A DNA stretch of 64,000 bases, from positions 62,001-126,000 of the forward strand of contig JAVJSD010000101.1 of NCBI GenBank assembly GCA_040219575.1, read 5' to 3'. The notes under the pieces are model-generated. The model was not told the DNA's origin and did no database searches. It saw nothing but the letters and a program-made list of their open reading frames with translations. The position numbers and the translations under genes are program-made. Below, in pieces: positions 53,554-63,450 of this stretch (its first letter is position 1; each line of letters opens with the position of its first letter). The DNA comes from JAVJSD01 sp040219575. GTDB taxonomy: Bacteria; Planctomycetota; Planctomycetia; Pirellulales; Pirellulaceae.

Positions 53554-53871
53554 GCTCAGGGTCTCTCTATGAGGGGAGGGGAGTTTCGTGCGTCTGCTTC
53601 CTTGCAGTCGCGGCGACTCGGGGTGTTTGCGGCGGGGTGCAAACGGCGAGCCAATTTCTAATCGCGGAGTACTCGCGCCGCCGGGAAAGCGACTTAACCT
53701 ACTGCCTCGCGGCGGCTTGAAAAATCTTTCTTGCGCCGCGCCGCGGCATCCGAGCACCAATCAGGCGCCTCCGACGTTGTAAGGTTTGCAAAGGCTACTG
53801 GAAGGACGGGGCAGGGACAATGGCAAGTGACGGAAGGTGTGACGGTCGCGTGCGGGGCGACGGGCGGCGTA

Positions 53872-53905
53872 AATGACCAATGTCCAATGTCCAATGACTA
53901 ATGGG
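53872..53905. repeat. Short heptamer-type repeat, inverted relative to 54031
   Basis: AATGACCAATGTCCAATG then TCCAATGACTAATGGG. It is the inverse of the edge of the array at 54011-54100 (GTTAGTCATTGGACATT), so the two form a large inverted repeat around about 110 bases. Confidence 0.7.
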
Positions 53906-54030
53906 GGATGGGGGGCCGCCATCGTGTGCCAAGCCGACGGCTTCGCCGTCGCAGCGCAAACCTACAGCCGCCGCGTACGACTGCTAGCGTCCATGTCCTC
54001 GTCCCCTCCTGTTAGTCATTGGACATTACT

Positions 54031-54100
54031 CATTGGTCATTGGTCATTGGTCATTGGTCATTGGTCATTGGTCATTGGTCATTGGTCATTGGTCATTGGT
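54031..54100. repeat. Ten-copy CATTGGT heptamer array
   Basis: Ten perfect tandem copies of CATTGGT. It is flanked on the left by GTTAGTCATTGGACATTACT, a diverged continuation. A microsatellite-like array likely to vary in copy number. Confidence 0.95.
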
Positions 54101-54172
54101 CATTTGGAGTTGACGCCGCTTCGCATCGTCGCGTCGAAGCAACAACGCGGCGTCCAACTCCTGAGGGAGCGC

Positions 54173-54237
54173 AAAAAAAAGCTCCCGGAATTCGACGGGT
54201 CCCAGGGGGGCGAAGGATCCGTGGTGCATCCGGGAGC
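54173..54237 (-). terminator. Strong minus-strand intrinsic terminator
   Basis: Read on the minus strand: GCTCCCGGA (54237-54229), an inner eight-pair stem ACGGATCC/GGACCCGT, then TCCGGGAGC (54189-54181), then TTTTTTTT. The outer stem is nine pairs without mismatch. There is no annotated minus-strand gene immediately upstream. Confidence 0.7.
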
Positions 54238-54510
54238 GATTGGACGGTGGCGCCGTAGCCTCCTGCCAGGCGCTTGCCGAGTTGTCTTCAAGCCGCGCGG
54301 GGGTTCACACAGCGGTTGCCGGCATCCTTGCCAACAAGGTCGCTACGCGGTCCGCAGAGAAGCGCTTTCGCACTCTCCAGATGCAGACACGCCCTCCGAC
54401 GAGCTTTGCAATCTTCGCGGCAAGCGTGGGCAGCATGGTGCGTGGGACCTGGAGCGACGGTGCCGCGTCCTTGTCTCAGCAGCGTGGTGCGACGTTTGCC
54501 GCGTCGATGA
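54173..54510 (-). ncRNA. Candidate structured RNA on the minus strand (about 340 nt)
   Basis: On the minus strand a promoter-like pair TTGACC (54545-54540), 17 bases, TATCTT (54522-54517) precedes a segment rich in short hairpins (for example CGAC/GTCG at 54505, GAGA/TCTC around GCGAAAGC at 54371, GTTG/CAAC at 54332). It ends in a two-layered hairpin followed directly by eight T residues. No ribosome site or domain-bearing ORF covers it. It does not show the conserved words of RNase P, SRP or tmRNA that I know. This is an inference from composition and signals only. Confidence 0.35.
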
Positions 54511-54550
54511 GGCGGGAAGATATGCCATCGCCTGATGAGGGTCAAGAGTG

Positions 54551-54569
54551 ATTTTCACGTTGTGAAAAT
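54551..54569. promoter_or_regulatory. Perfect operator-like palindrome upstream of nadB
   Basis: ATTTTCACGTTGTGAAAAT: eight-base perfect arms around GTT. It lies 18 bases before the -10 box of nadB and 4 to 6 bases from the candidate divergent -35 (54540-54545), so a dimeric repressor here could control both directions. Confidence 0.5.
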
Positions 54570-54587
54570 TCGCCCTCGATCCCGCGA

Positions 54588-54593
54588 TATAAT
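54588..54593 (+). promoter_or_regulatory. Consensus -10 box of the nadB promoter
   Basis: TATAAT, 53 bases before the nadB ATG. The -35 position falls in or next to the palindrome at 54551-54569 (AAAATT at 17 bases). Confidence 0.55.
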
Positions 54594-54646
54594 GCAACGT
54601 CTCCAACGTATCCCTTTCCTCGCCCACCCGCCCGCATTGCCGCTCG

Positions 54647-56248
54647 ATGAACGACACCTCGCCGCGCTACCTGGCCGCCTTCCACCCCAAGCGACTGCCG
54701 CACTTCTTTGCCGACGTGCTGGTCATCGGCGGCGGCCTGGCCGGCCTCCGCGCCGCCAACGCCGTCGATCCGCGTCTCTCCGTGCTGATCGTCACCAAAG
54801 ACCAACTTCGCGAATCGAGCAGCAACTACGCCCAGGGCGGCATCGCCGGCGTGCTCGATCCCGAGGATCGCTTCGAGGAGCACGTCGAAGACACGATCAC
54901 CGCCGGCGGCGAGTTGTGCGATCCGCGAGTCGTCGAGATGGTCGTCCGCCAGGCGCCGCAGCGGATCCGCGAACTGATCGATTGGGGCACCGACTTCGAT
55001 CGCGAGGCGGGCCAATTGCTGCTGGGCCGCGAAGGCGGGCACAGCCGGCATCGCATCGTCCACGCCCTCGGCGACGCCACCGGCAAGGAGGTCATGCGGG
55101 CGGTGATCGAACACACCCGCACGCTCGAGCACGCCCACATCTGGGAGAACACGTTCACGCTCGATCTGCTCACGCAGGAAGGCGCCTGCCGCGGAGCGCT
55201 CGTCTCGCGACGCGAAGGCGGCGTCGTGCTGGTGTGGGCCAAGCAAACGATCCTCTGCACCGGCGGCGCGGGGCAACTCTATCGAGAGACGACGAATCCT
55301 TCCGTGGCGACCGCCGACGGACACGCCCTCGCCTATCGCGCCGGCGCCGAACTGCGCGACATGGAGTTCATGCAGTTCCATCCCACCGTGTTGTACATCG
55401 CCGGCAGCAGCCGCAGCCTGATCACCGAAGCCATCCGCGGCGAGGGCGCGCACCTTGTCGATCGCAACGGCGTGCGGTTCATGCCCGAGTACGACCCCCG
55501 GGGCGAACTCGCGCCGCGCGACGTGGTGTCGCAAGCCATCGTCAATCGTATGGAGGCCACGCGGCATCCCTCGGTCTACCTCGATCTAAGCCATCTCGAC
55601 GCGGCCTCCATGCGGCAGCGATTCCCCGGCATCAGCCAGGCCTGCGCCAAGTTCGGCATCGACATCACTCGCGATCCGATTCCCGTCCGACCCGGCGCCC
55701 ACTATATGGTCGGCGGCGTGACGGTCGACGTCGAAGGCCGCACCTCGCTGCCGGGCCTGTGGGCGGCGGGAGAGGTCACTTCCTCGGGACTGCACGGCGC
55801 GAACCGTCTGGCCTCGAACAGCCTGCTCGAGGGACTCGTCTACGGCGCGGCGGCCGGCGAGGGCGCCACGCGCGACGCGCTGGAGATGGAAGACCGCTAC
55901 CAGGCCCTGCCGCTGGAGAACGAAACGCGCGCGGCGGCCAGCGAACCCCTCGACGTGGCGGACATCAGCAACTCGCTGAAAAGCCTGATGTGGCGGTCGG
56001 CCGGCGTCCGCCGCGAAGGCGGCCAACTGGCCGACGCGGCGGAAACCATCGATCACTGGCGCCGCTACGTGCTCGACCACCAATTCGACGACGAACCCGG
56101 CTGGGAGTTGCAGAACATGCTCGTCGTGGCGCGGCTGATGGTCGACGCCGCCCGGCAACGCGAGGAATCGCGCGGCGTGCACATGCGGACCGATTTCCCC
56201 GACGCCGATCCTCGCTGGGTGCGGCACATCACCTTTCGCCGCCAGTGA
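54647..56248 (+). CDS. nadB: L-aspartate oxidase (NadB)
   Basis: 533 residues. FAD enzyme that makes iminoaspartate, the first step of de novo NAD synthesis. FAD site VLVIGGGLAGLRAANAV near 24-40, then SSNYAQGGIAGVL, HRIVHALGDATGKEV, MEFMQFHPTVLY and the C-terminal GLHGANRLASNSLLEGLVYGAAAG. All are standard for NadB rather than succinate dehydrogenase. The ATG at 54647 is close to the family N-terminus. nadA and nadC are not adjacent. It is followed, 31 bases on, by an SDR gene that may be co-transcribed. Confidence 0.93.
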   Translation: MNDTSPRYLAAFHPKRLPHFFADVLVIGGGLAGLRAANAVDPRLSVLIVTKDQLRESSSNYAQGGIAGVLDPEDRFEEHVEDTITAGGELCDPRVVEMVVRQAPQRIRELIDWGTDFDREAGQLLLGREGGHSRHRIVHALGDATGKEVMRAVIEHTRTLEHAHIWENTFTLDLLTQEGACRGALVSRREGGVVLVWAKQTILCTGGAGQLYRETTNPSVATADGHALAYRAGAELRDMEFMQFHPTVLYIAGSSRSLITEAIRGEGAHLVDRNGVRFMPEYDPRGELAPRDVVSQAIVNRMEATRHPSVYLDLSHLDAASMRQRFPGISQACAKFGIDITRDPIPVRPGAHYMVGGVTVDVEGRTSLPGLWAAGEVTSSGLHGANRLASNSLLEGLVYGAAAGEGATRDALEMEDRYQALPLENETRAAASEPLDVADISNSLKSLMWRSAGVRREGGQLADAAETIDHWRRYVLDHQFDDEPGWELQNMLVVARLMVDAARQREESRGVHMRTDFPDADPRWVRHITFRRQ

Positions 56249-56279
56249 CCTTCGGCAACCATCGACAGGCGAATCGAAC

Positions 56280-57014
56280 ATGAAACTGACAGGCAAGACG
56301 GCGTTGATTACCGGCGGCGGCCGCGGGATCGGGCGGGCGATGGCGCTGGCGTTCGCCAGGCAAGGAGCCGATGTGGCGGTGCTGGGGCGCACGCAGGCCG
56401 AGATCGACGAGGTCGCGTCGCAGATTGAGGCGCTGGGAAGACGCGGCGTGGCCGAAATCTGCGATGTAACCGATCGCGCGGCTGTCGAGCGGGCGATCGA
56501 AGCCGCGGTGAAGAAGCTCGGCCGACTCGACATCCTGGTCAACAACGCCGGCGGCGGAACCGAGCGGACGCGCGTCGGCGAGGACGACCCCGATGGCTGG
56601 GTGCGGGCCATCGAAGTCAACCTGCACGGCACGTACTTCTGCACGCGGGCCGCGCTGCCGCATCTGAAGGCGGCCGGCGGCGGGAAGATCATCAACGTCG
56701 GCTCGGGCATGGGGCATCAGCCGCGCAAGGGGAACAGTTCGTACAACGCCGCCAAGGCGGGCGTGTGGATGCTGACGCGCTGCCTGGCGATGGAGTTGTG
56801 GGAGCACGGCATCGACGTCAACGAGCTGATCCCCGGCCCGGTCTACACCGAACTCACTTCGGACGTCTTCCCCCAAAGCGGCCCGCATCCGCAGATTGAA
56901 GGCGAGCAAGTCAAGTCGCCCGAGGACGTCGTGCCGATCGCAATGTTCCTGGCCACGCAACCGCAGGGAGGACCGACAGGGCAAAGTTTCAGCTTGGCCC
57001 GGCGACCCATCTAA
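56280..57014 (+). CDS. Short-chain dehydrogenase/reductase (FabG-like)
   Basis: 244 residues. The cofactor motif is TGGGRGIGRAMALAF (11-25) and the NNAG motif lies at about 89-92. The catalytic Ser is in SGMGHQPRKGNSSY with Tyr and Lys in SYNAAKAG. ELIPGPVYTELT follows. The substrate is unknown; the many paralogues include 3-oxoacyl-ACP reductases. It is 31 bases after nadB. Confidence 0.88.
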   Translation: MKLTGKTALITGGGRGIGRAMALAFARQGADVAVLGRTQAEIDEVASQIEALGRRGVAEICDVTDRAAVERAIEAAVKKLGRLDILVNNAGGGTERTRVGEDDPDGWVRAIEVNLHGTYFCTRAALPHLKAAGGGKIINVGSGMGHQPRKGNSSYNAAKAGVWMLTRCLAMELWEHGIDVNELIPGPVYTELTSDVFPQSGPHPQIEGEQVKSPEDVVPIAMFLATQPQGGPTGQSFSLARRPI

Positions 57015-57034
57015 CATCCCAGCGCCGCCAAACA

Positions 57035-57097
57035 CGCCCTTGCTGGCGCAACGGGCTCGGCGCGTGTGGCCGAGCCCGTTGCGCCAGCAAGGGAGGC
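57035..57097. repeat. Dispersed palindrome, family C, copy 2
   Basis: CCTTGCTGGCGCAACGGGCT and AGCCCGTTGCGCCAGCAAGG are perfect 20-base inverted arms around a GCGTGTGGCC-type centre. They match 9573-9630. It lies between convergent genes. Confidence 0.85.
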
Positions 57098-57201
57098 CAA
57101 CACGCCGCCGTCGGGTTAGGAAGGGGCGTGGGAGTCGCAAGTGCGGTTTGGGCGATCAGCGATGCCGTTTCTTCACGGCCGAGGGCGGCCATGCTACGGC
57201 G

Positions 57202-58608
<1,407 letters not shown>

Positions 58609-58670
58609 CAGAGGCGGTGCCTCCAGTATATCCGTCCGCAGGTGCGAGGGCGATCAAGCTGCCGTCGAGT

Positions 58671-59422
58671 GACCGCCCGCCGGTTGAAATCTCGACGGTC
58701 GTCCGCAGATTCACGCAGATGGACGCAGATTTTTTCCACGGCGGTCGATGCGGAGACGCTTCCGATTGCATTCCAGTTGAAGTTTTGCGACTGCCAGGAC
58801 GCAAACGCCCCAAAGCTCTCCGCGGCCCGTAAAGCAGTCCTTCTTCATCTGCGGACATCCGCGCAATCTGCGGACGCACCGGGCTTCCGTAACGACCTTG
58901 GCGTGGTCGACGGCCAGCGCCGACCGCCCGCCGGTTGAAATCTCGACGGTCGTCCGCAGATTCACGCAGATGGACGCAGACTTTGTCCACGGCGGTCGAT
59001 GCGGAGACGCTTCCGATTGCATGCCCGTTGTCGTTATGCGACTGCCAGGACGCAAACGCCCCAAGCTCTCCGCGGCCCGTAAAAACAATCCTTCTTCATC
59101 TGCAGACATCGGCGCAATCTGCGGACGCACCGGGCTTCCGTGACGACCCTGGCGTGGTCGACGGCCAGCGCCGACCGCCCGCCGGTTGAAATCTCGACGG
59201 TCGTCCGCAGATTCACGCAGATGGACGCAGATTTTTGTCCACGGCGATCAATGCGGAGACGCTTCCGATTGCATGCCCGTTGTCGTTATGCGACTGCCAG
59301 GACGCAAACGCCCCAAGCTCTCCGCGGCCCGTAAAACAGTCCTTCTTCATCTGCGGCCATCGGCGCAATCTGCGGACGGACCGGGCTTCCGTGACGACCT
59401 TGGCATTATCGACGTCCGACGG
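58671..59422 (+). repeat. Three tandem 251-bp repeats
   Basis: Units start at 58671, 58922 and 59173 (period 251), each beginning GACCGCCCGCCGGTTGAAAT. The third diverges after about 59400. Within each unit the phrase CGCAGATTCACGCAGATGGA recurs, a motif family known from other planctomycete intergenic DNA by my recollection. The ORFs crossing the units are in several frames and look like artefacts. The 918-base gap 58609-59526 holds nothing else; no promoter for the tRNA is clear. Confidence 0.9.
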
Positions 59423-59526
59423 CGCTTGCTCCGTGATTCACGTCGTGTCCGACCGCCAAAGGCCCTTTGAAATTCGCGGCGACTGTCGATACAGTTGCGT
59501 GCGTCGCGCGGCGCCGCGCGACAGTA

Positions 59527-59613
59527 GGATGGGTGGCCGAGTGGTCGAAGGCGACGGTCTTGAAAACCGTTGATGTCGAAAGGCATCCGGGGGTTCGAAT
59601 CCCTCCCCATCCG
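59527..59613 (+). tRNA. tRNA-Ser (anticodon UGA)
   Basis: 87 bases. Acceptor GGATGGG pairs with CCCATCC at 59606-59612, with discriminator G59613. The anticodon arm is ACGGT-CTTGAAA-ACCGT, anticodon TGA, and the long variable arm GATGTCGAAAGGCATC is typical of class II tRNAs. The T-arm is GGGGGTTCGAATCCCTC. The CCA is not encoded (next bases are CTTC). Confidence 0.95.
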
Positions 59614-59829
59614 CTTCGAATCGTCGAGATTCACCGTGTTTTTTCGGGCGATTTGCTCGATCGCTGGAACTCGCCCGCGCGGAGAAGTTGCGTTGGTGCT
59701 GCCGGGCGCTGTTGCGTGTTGGAAAAGTGTGCTTCTTGGGATCGATTCTGATAGTCTTTTATGTGTTCACTTGTCGCGGATGCCGCTCGGCGTCTTCTCG
59801 ACCGATTTCCCTGCCAGGAGTCACGCACG

Positions 59830-61737
59830 ATGCGCGAACGATCCATCTATCTGCTCACCGCTGCCGCGCTTCTGGCGACTTGCGCTGTTTCACCGCTCTC
59901 GGCCCAGCCCGCCGTCAACGGCCCCGCCACGGTGGTCATGACCGTGCCCGCCGACGCCAAAGTGTTCATCAACGACAGGGCGACGACGAGCCGGGGAACA
60001 ACGCGGACGTTTTACACGCCAAGATTGCTGACCGGCCGCAAACACACCTGGAAGGTTCGCATCGAGGCGACGCGGGGAGCCGGGGGAGTCATCGCCGAAC
60101 AGAGCGTCGTGCTCATCCCCGGCCGCACCCTCCGGTTGGACTTTTCCTTTCACGACGCGGCCGTTGAGGAGAAAGTACGGCGCGAAGCCGCTAATGTGCT
60201 TCGACTCGAGGGGATGGGTGCGAAAGGTGGCATCGTGCGTCGGTTCGGCGACTTTCGTCCCGTTTCCAGAATCGACTTTCGCGAGGGCGAAATCGGACCG
60301 GAGGCCTTGGATCTGATCCCCAAGTTCAAGGGCCTGCGTTCGCTCGTCGTCAAGAGTTCGCAGATCACCGACGACGTCTTGCGCTCCCTCGCCGAGCATC
60401 AGCTGATTCACACCCTGGACCGGGGCGGTTCGGAGGGGCGGCAAGCGCCGCGGCGCCCGGGGGGCGATTCTGAAATTACTCAGTTCGACCTCAGCGGCAC
60501 GCCGGTCAGCGAGGCGGGGTTGGAGGTGGTCGCGAAACTGCCGAACTTGGAAGTGTTGACGCTCGACCCGGAACAAGTCAACAAGTCGAATTTGCAGGTG
60601 TTGAAATCGGGCGCGCCGACGTTGTCCCTCCATGTGAACGAGGTGACCGACTCGGTGCTGACCGCGCTGGGGGAAGCCCGACAGATTCACATGCTGGGCA
60701 ACTTCAAAAAGTCTTGGAAGTCGCCGCCGCAAGACGATGCGGGAATTGTCTATCTGCGTCTCGCCGATCAGCCAATCACGGACAAGGGACTCAGCGCGGT
60801 GGCGGGACTGGAGAATCTGGAGACGCTCGACCTGTCGAATACCCAAGTGACCGGTGCGGGACTCCGCGAACTGAAGGGACTTGACAATCTTCAATGGTTG
60901 GCCCTCCAAGACGAACAGATCACCGACGACGCCCTGGCGAGCTTACGTGACGCCGATCTGCTGCATACGCTGCCCGACGCCACGGCGAATGGGGTTGCTG
61001 GTCTTTACATCACCCGACGCGCTGTGAACACGGCTCAAGTCAACGGACTCAAGCTGGACCACACCGCCGTGTCGGACGCAGGCCTGAAGGAGCTGCGGAG
61101 CCTGACCGATTTGCAGTTTCTCTCGCTCAAAGGAGTTCCTGTGACGAGCGAGGGCCTCCGCGCATTGCAGGGACTCGACAAGCTGCAAGTTCTGTCTCTC
61201 GACTCCGACGAGTTGACGGACCTGAAGGGGTTGGAGGAATTGACAGAGTTGCGTTTGCTCAACCTGGGATCCAGTCCTGTCGCCGCCGCCGAGTTGGAAG
61301 TGTTGAAGAAACTTCCCAAGCTCGAGGTGGTGACGTTCTCGCCGGAGCGCGTGACCGACGCCGTGCTGGCGGCCCTGGAGAAGAGCGACCTGCTGCAATC
61401 CCTCGTGGTCGAAAGCGAGCCTGGTGGGCGATTCACCATGAGTCGATCGCAAGCGGCGATGTGGTGGGCGCTGATGAAAGACAAGCTAGCCCCCCATGTA
61501 AAACCATTCCGGCCTGACTTCGAAGTCGTGATCAAGGATCATCTTGATCTCAGCGGGACGCAGATCACCGATGCGGGACTGAAGCATCTTCACGGACTCA
61601 AGCACCTCAAGTCGCTCGACCTCGAGGATACTCAGGTGACGGCGGCCGGCGTCAGGGCGATAAAAGCCGAGTTGCCCGATTGCCGTATTGGACGGCCGCC
61701 CCCGTTGTCCCTACAAGGGCTGATGATCGTGGAGTGA
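59830..61737 (+). CDS. Secreted TIGR03000 plus leucine-rich-repeat protein
   Basis: 635 residues, signal peptide (LLTAAALLATCAVSPLSA). Residues 33-105 are a TIGR03000 domain, a planctomycete-specific module (ATVVMTVPADAKVFINDRATTSRGTTRTFYTP). From about 150 to the end there are leucine-rich repeats of the RNI/Slr type (SLVVKSSQITDDVLRSL, TLDLSNTQVTGAGLREL, SLDLEDTQVTAAGVRAI). It is probably surface-exposed and binds a partner protein. AGGAG eight bases before ATG 59830 sets the start. Confidence 0.88.
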   Translation: MRERSIYLLTAAALLATCAVSPLSAQPAVNGPATVVMTVPADAKVFINDRATTSRGTTRTFYTPRLLTGRKHTWKVRIEATRGAGGVIAEQSVVLIPGRTLRLDFSFHDAAVEEKVRREAANVLRLEGMGAKGGIVRRFGDFRPVSRIDFREGEIGPEALDLIPKFKGLRSLVVKSSQITDDVLRSLAEHQLIHTLDRGGSEGRQAPRRPGGDSEITQFDLSGTPVSEAGLEVVAKLPNLEVLTLDPEQVNKSNLQVLKSGAPTLSLHVNEVTDSVLTALGEARQIHMLGNFKKSWKSPPQDDAGIVYLRLADQPITDKGLSAVAGLENLETLDLSNTQVTGAGLRELKGLDNLQWLALQDEQITDDALASLRDADLLHTLPDATANGVAGLYITRRAVNTAQVNGLKLDHTAVSDAGLKELRSLTDLQFLSLKGVPVTSEGLRALQGLDKLQVLSLDSDELTDLKGLEELTELRLLNLGSSPVAAAELEVLKKLPKLEVVTFSPERVTDAVLAALEKSDLLQSLVVESEPGGRFTMSRSQAAMWWALMKDKLAPHVKPFRPDFEVVIKDHLDLSGTQITDAGLKHLHGLKHLKSLDLEDTQVTAAGVRAIKAELPDCRIGRPPPLSLQGLMIVE

Positions 61738-62114
61738 GGGCGTCCGTTTCACGGCATGAATCTTGGCGCGTTTCGTCGTCCCTGTGGCGAAGGCGCCGAT
61801 CTGGCCTGCCAGAGACCGCTGTTGGGAAGAAAACGCGGCGACGCGCTCGCCGGTGAACGCAGCAATTCGTTCAAGGCTGAGCCTTGGGGACGGCTGAGCC
61901 TTGGGGACAGCCATTTCTCGCGGGGGCGATGGTTTTTCCTCAACTGCGATGGGTGGCCCTGGCCTGCACCTTGACTCGCCGATGCGGGCTCCTTGAACAA
62001 ACGACTTGACCTCGGCGCACCCAACGGCCATTCAACCTCTCACCCCGCCTCGCCCGCACTCCAGCGCAGCATCCACGCGCCCGCCCGCGAGGTCAAATCC
62101 TCATTGTTCGCCGC
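61738..62114. other. Gene-free gap after the LRR protein
   Basis: 377 bases with no credible gene. A short tandem duplication of GGCTGAGCCTTGGGGA is at about 61876-61910. Small frames run both ways with no domain. I looked for an attC-like partner to the one at 62812 after the DUF4303 stop and found none. Confidence 0.5.
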
Positions 62115-62798
62115 CTATCCGTTCTCCACCATCGACAAATAGATCGCCTGTACGTCATCGGGCGCGGGCCTGCTTCCGTCCGATCCATCGGCGATCCAAT
62201 TTATCCGCTCGCTAGCGAACGTCCGAAACACGCTTGGCGGATTAAGACGGCGTGCAGAATCTTGCTCAAACCACACAGTACACTCCGAACCAGGAACCGA
62301 GCAAAACACGGTCAACGAATCCCGCGTTTTGGCCGTACCAAAATACCTCTCTCTGTTCAGATCACGCAGCGCGAACACCATCGACGCGAACACACCCGCC
62401 TTGAACTTGACGAAACCCCACGGGTCATCTTCGTCATAGAAGCCCATGCCGCGATTGTTGATGAGTTCGTTGACGGCATCAAACCCATCCGATTCCGCGC
62501 ACTCGTAGTCCCACTCGTACGCGCTCCAACGCTGATCGCCAAGAAGCGAATCCGCAAACGCGATTCCATGCGATTCCAACCACTTCCGGTGTGGTTCATC
62601 CGCCATCTGCTTGGCGACGGCACGCTGGTAGGCTTGTTCCGAGTTCATCGAAGGGTTGATTCCAACAGCACCATCAACCGTGTAGAGAGCGAATACGTAA
62701 AACGTCTCATCCAGGTGCGCAGCACGTACCGCATCGAAGGTCTGGCGTGAAGCCTCGGCGATGCGATGCCGCAAGAGGTTGAAATCAACTTGTGTCAT
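62115..62798 (-). CDS. DUF4303 protein (immunity-like)
   Basis: 227 residues. The sequence begins MTQVDFNLLRHRIAEASRQTFDAVRAAHLDETFYVFALYTVDGAVGINPSMNSEQAY, and the middle has SAYEWDYECAESDGFDAVNELI, both DUF4303 features. This family occurs among immunity-type proteins encoded near polymorphic toxins and in mobile gene cassettes. No toxin is visible here. An attC-like palindrome lies directly upstream, between it and the DUF4375 gene. Confidence 0.78.
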   Translation of the reverse strand: MTQVDFNLLRHRIAEASRQTFDAVRAAHLDETFYVFALYTVDGAVGINPSMNSEQAYQRAVAKQMADEPHRKWLESHGIAFADSLLGDQRWSAYEWDYECAESDGFDAVNELINNRGMGFYDEDDPWGFVKFKAGVFASMVFALRDLNRERYFGTAKTRDSLTVFCSVPGSECTVWFEQDSARRLNPPSVFRTFASERINWIADGSDGSRPAPDDVQAIYLSMVENG

Positions 62799-62811
62799 GC
62801 GATCACCAAGC

Positions 62812-62905
62812 CGGCTAACGGTACGGATAACGCGGCCGGAAGATGACGTCGCCGAGCGAAGCGAGCTAGCCCGGCCTATTCCGGCTCGCGTTCATCCGTT
62901 AGTTG
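62812..62905 (-). repeat. attC-like recombination palindrome
   Basis: On the minus strand it starts AACTAACGGATGAACGC and ends GCGTTATCCGTACCGTTAGCC, as imperfect inverted arms with extrahelical bases, around a central CCGGAATAGGCCGGGC and GCTCGCTTCGCTCGGC hairpin. This layout, with R-like boxes ending GTTAGCC and the upstream TAA stop overlapping the first box, is that of an integron attC. It follows the DUF4375 gene and precedes DUF4303 in the direction of transcription. Confidence 0.5.
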
Positions 62906-63444
62906 GGTTGTCCCTTTTTCGGACGCCAGTAATCGTTGTACAACCGCTTGATGTCTTCGTCGCACCGAAAGAACGCATCATCCACCGCTTCTACTTTTGC
63001 CTCCAATGCTTCAGCAGACAAAGCCTCCATTTGATGCAAGCGTTTGTCCGGATCTGGTAAAGGTGGTTCACTCGGAAAGAACAGTGCGATTGCCCGGGAG
63101 AGAATGCCATAAGTTTCGGTTGCGCCGATTCTCTTGAGCGCGTACTGCGTGTCGCGGATGTAACTTCCGGAATCATTGACGAAGAAAGTGTGAAATCCCC
63201 CGCTGTTCACCTCGGCGCATAGCCACCACAGGGTAATGCAGTCTCGTTCGGCTTGGCTGAGTTCGTCGTAGCTAGATTCCTCAAAATGGTTGAAGACCGC
63301 TTCGGCCGTCTTGTCAAACTGCTCCCATGCTTCGATTCGTTTTTGTTCTTCGGCTGACAACTGACGCCTGAATGGTGGCGGCTTGCCTGCTTCCGCAGCG
63401 CGAGCCGCTGCAAGAATCTCGGACGTTGTCAGCTTCTTCTTCAT
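62899..63444 (-). CDS. DUF4375 (DMP19-like) protein
   Basis: 181 residues from ATG 63442-63444; GTG at 63450 is an alternative. The core is ELSQAERDCITLWWLCAEVNSGGFHTFFVNDSGSYIRDTQYALKRIGA, the hallmark of DUF4375/DMP19, with the GGF..FF pattern. Members are frequently cassette-borne or immunity-like. The stop TAA lies inside the attC-like element. Confidence 0.82.
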   Translation of the reverse strand: MKKKLTTSEILAAARAAEAGKPPPFRRQLSAEEQKRIEAWEQFDKTAEAVFNHFEESSYDELSQAERDCITLWWLCAEVNSGGFHTFFVNDSGSYIRDTQYALKRIGATETYGILSRAIALFFPSEPPLPDPDKRLHQMEALSAEALEAKVEAVDDAFFRCDEDIKRLYNDYWRPKKGQPN

Positions 63445-63450
63445 GTTCAC

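Larger units (their letters stand above)
53554..54646. other. Gene-free stretch upstream of nadB
   Basis: Nearly 1.1 kb with no gene I can support. It holds heptamer repeats (53872-53905 and 54031-54100), a hairpin-rich segment with a strong minus-strand terminator (54173-54237), and the nadB promoter region. Plus-strand frames across the heptamers give only the artefact peptide WSLVIGH. Confidence 0.6.

Noticed and set aside
54181..54260. tmRNA-like start (GGAATTCGACGGG then GGTGCATCC) on the plus strand
   Set aside because: There is no tag reading frame ending in Ala-Ala, no T-arm with CCA downstream, and the T-tract points to minus-strand transcription.
54173..54501. RNase P or SRP RNA identity for the candidate minus-strand RNA
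   Set aside because: The conserved words of these RNAs (GAGGAAAGTCC, GGAAGGAAGCAGC) are absent on either strand.
53873..54535. Plus-strand ORF containing the WSLVIGH peptide repeat
   Set aside because: The repeat peptide is a by-product of the CATTGGT heptamer array; no ribosome site or domain.
58671..59422. CRISPR array
   Set aside because: The repeated units are 251 bases, contiguous and without short repeat/unique spacer alternation; no cas genes.
58617..59573. Several plus and minus ORFs across the 251-bp repeats
   Set aside because: They change frame between units and have no start signals or domains.
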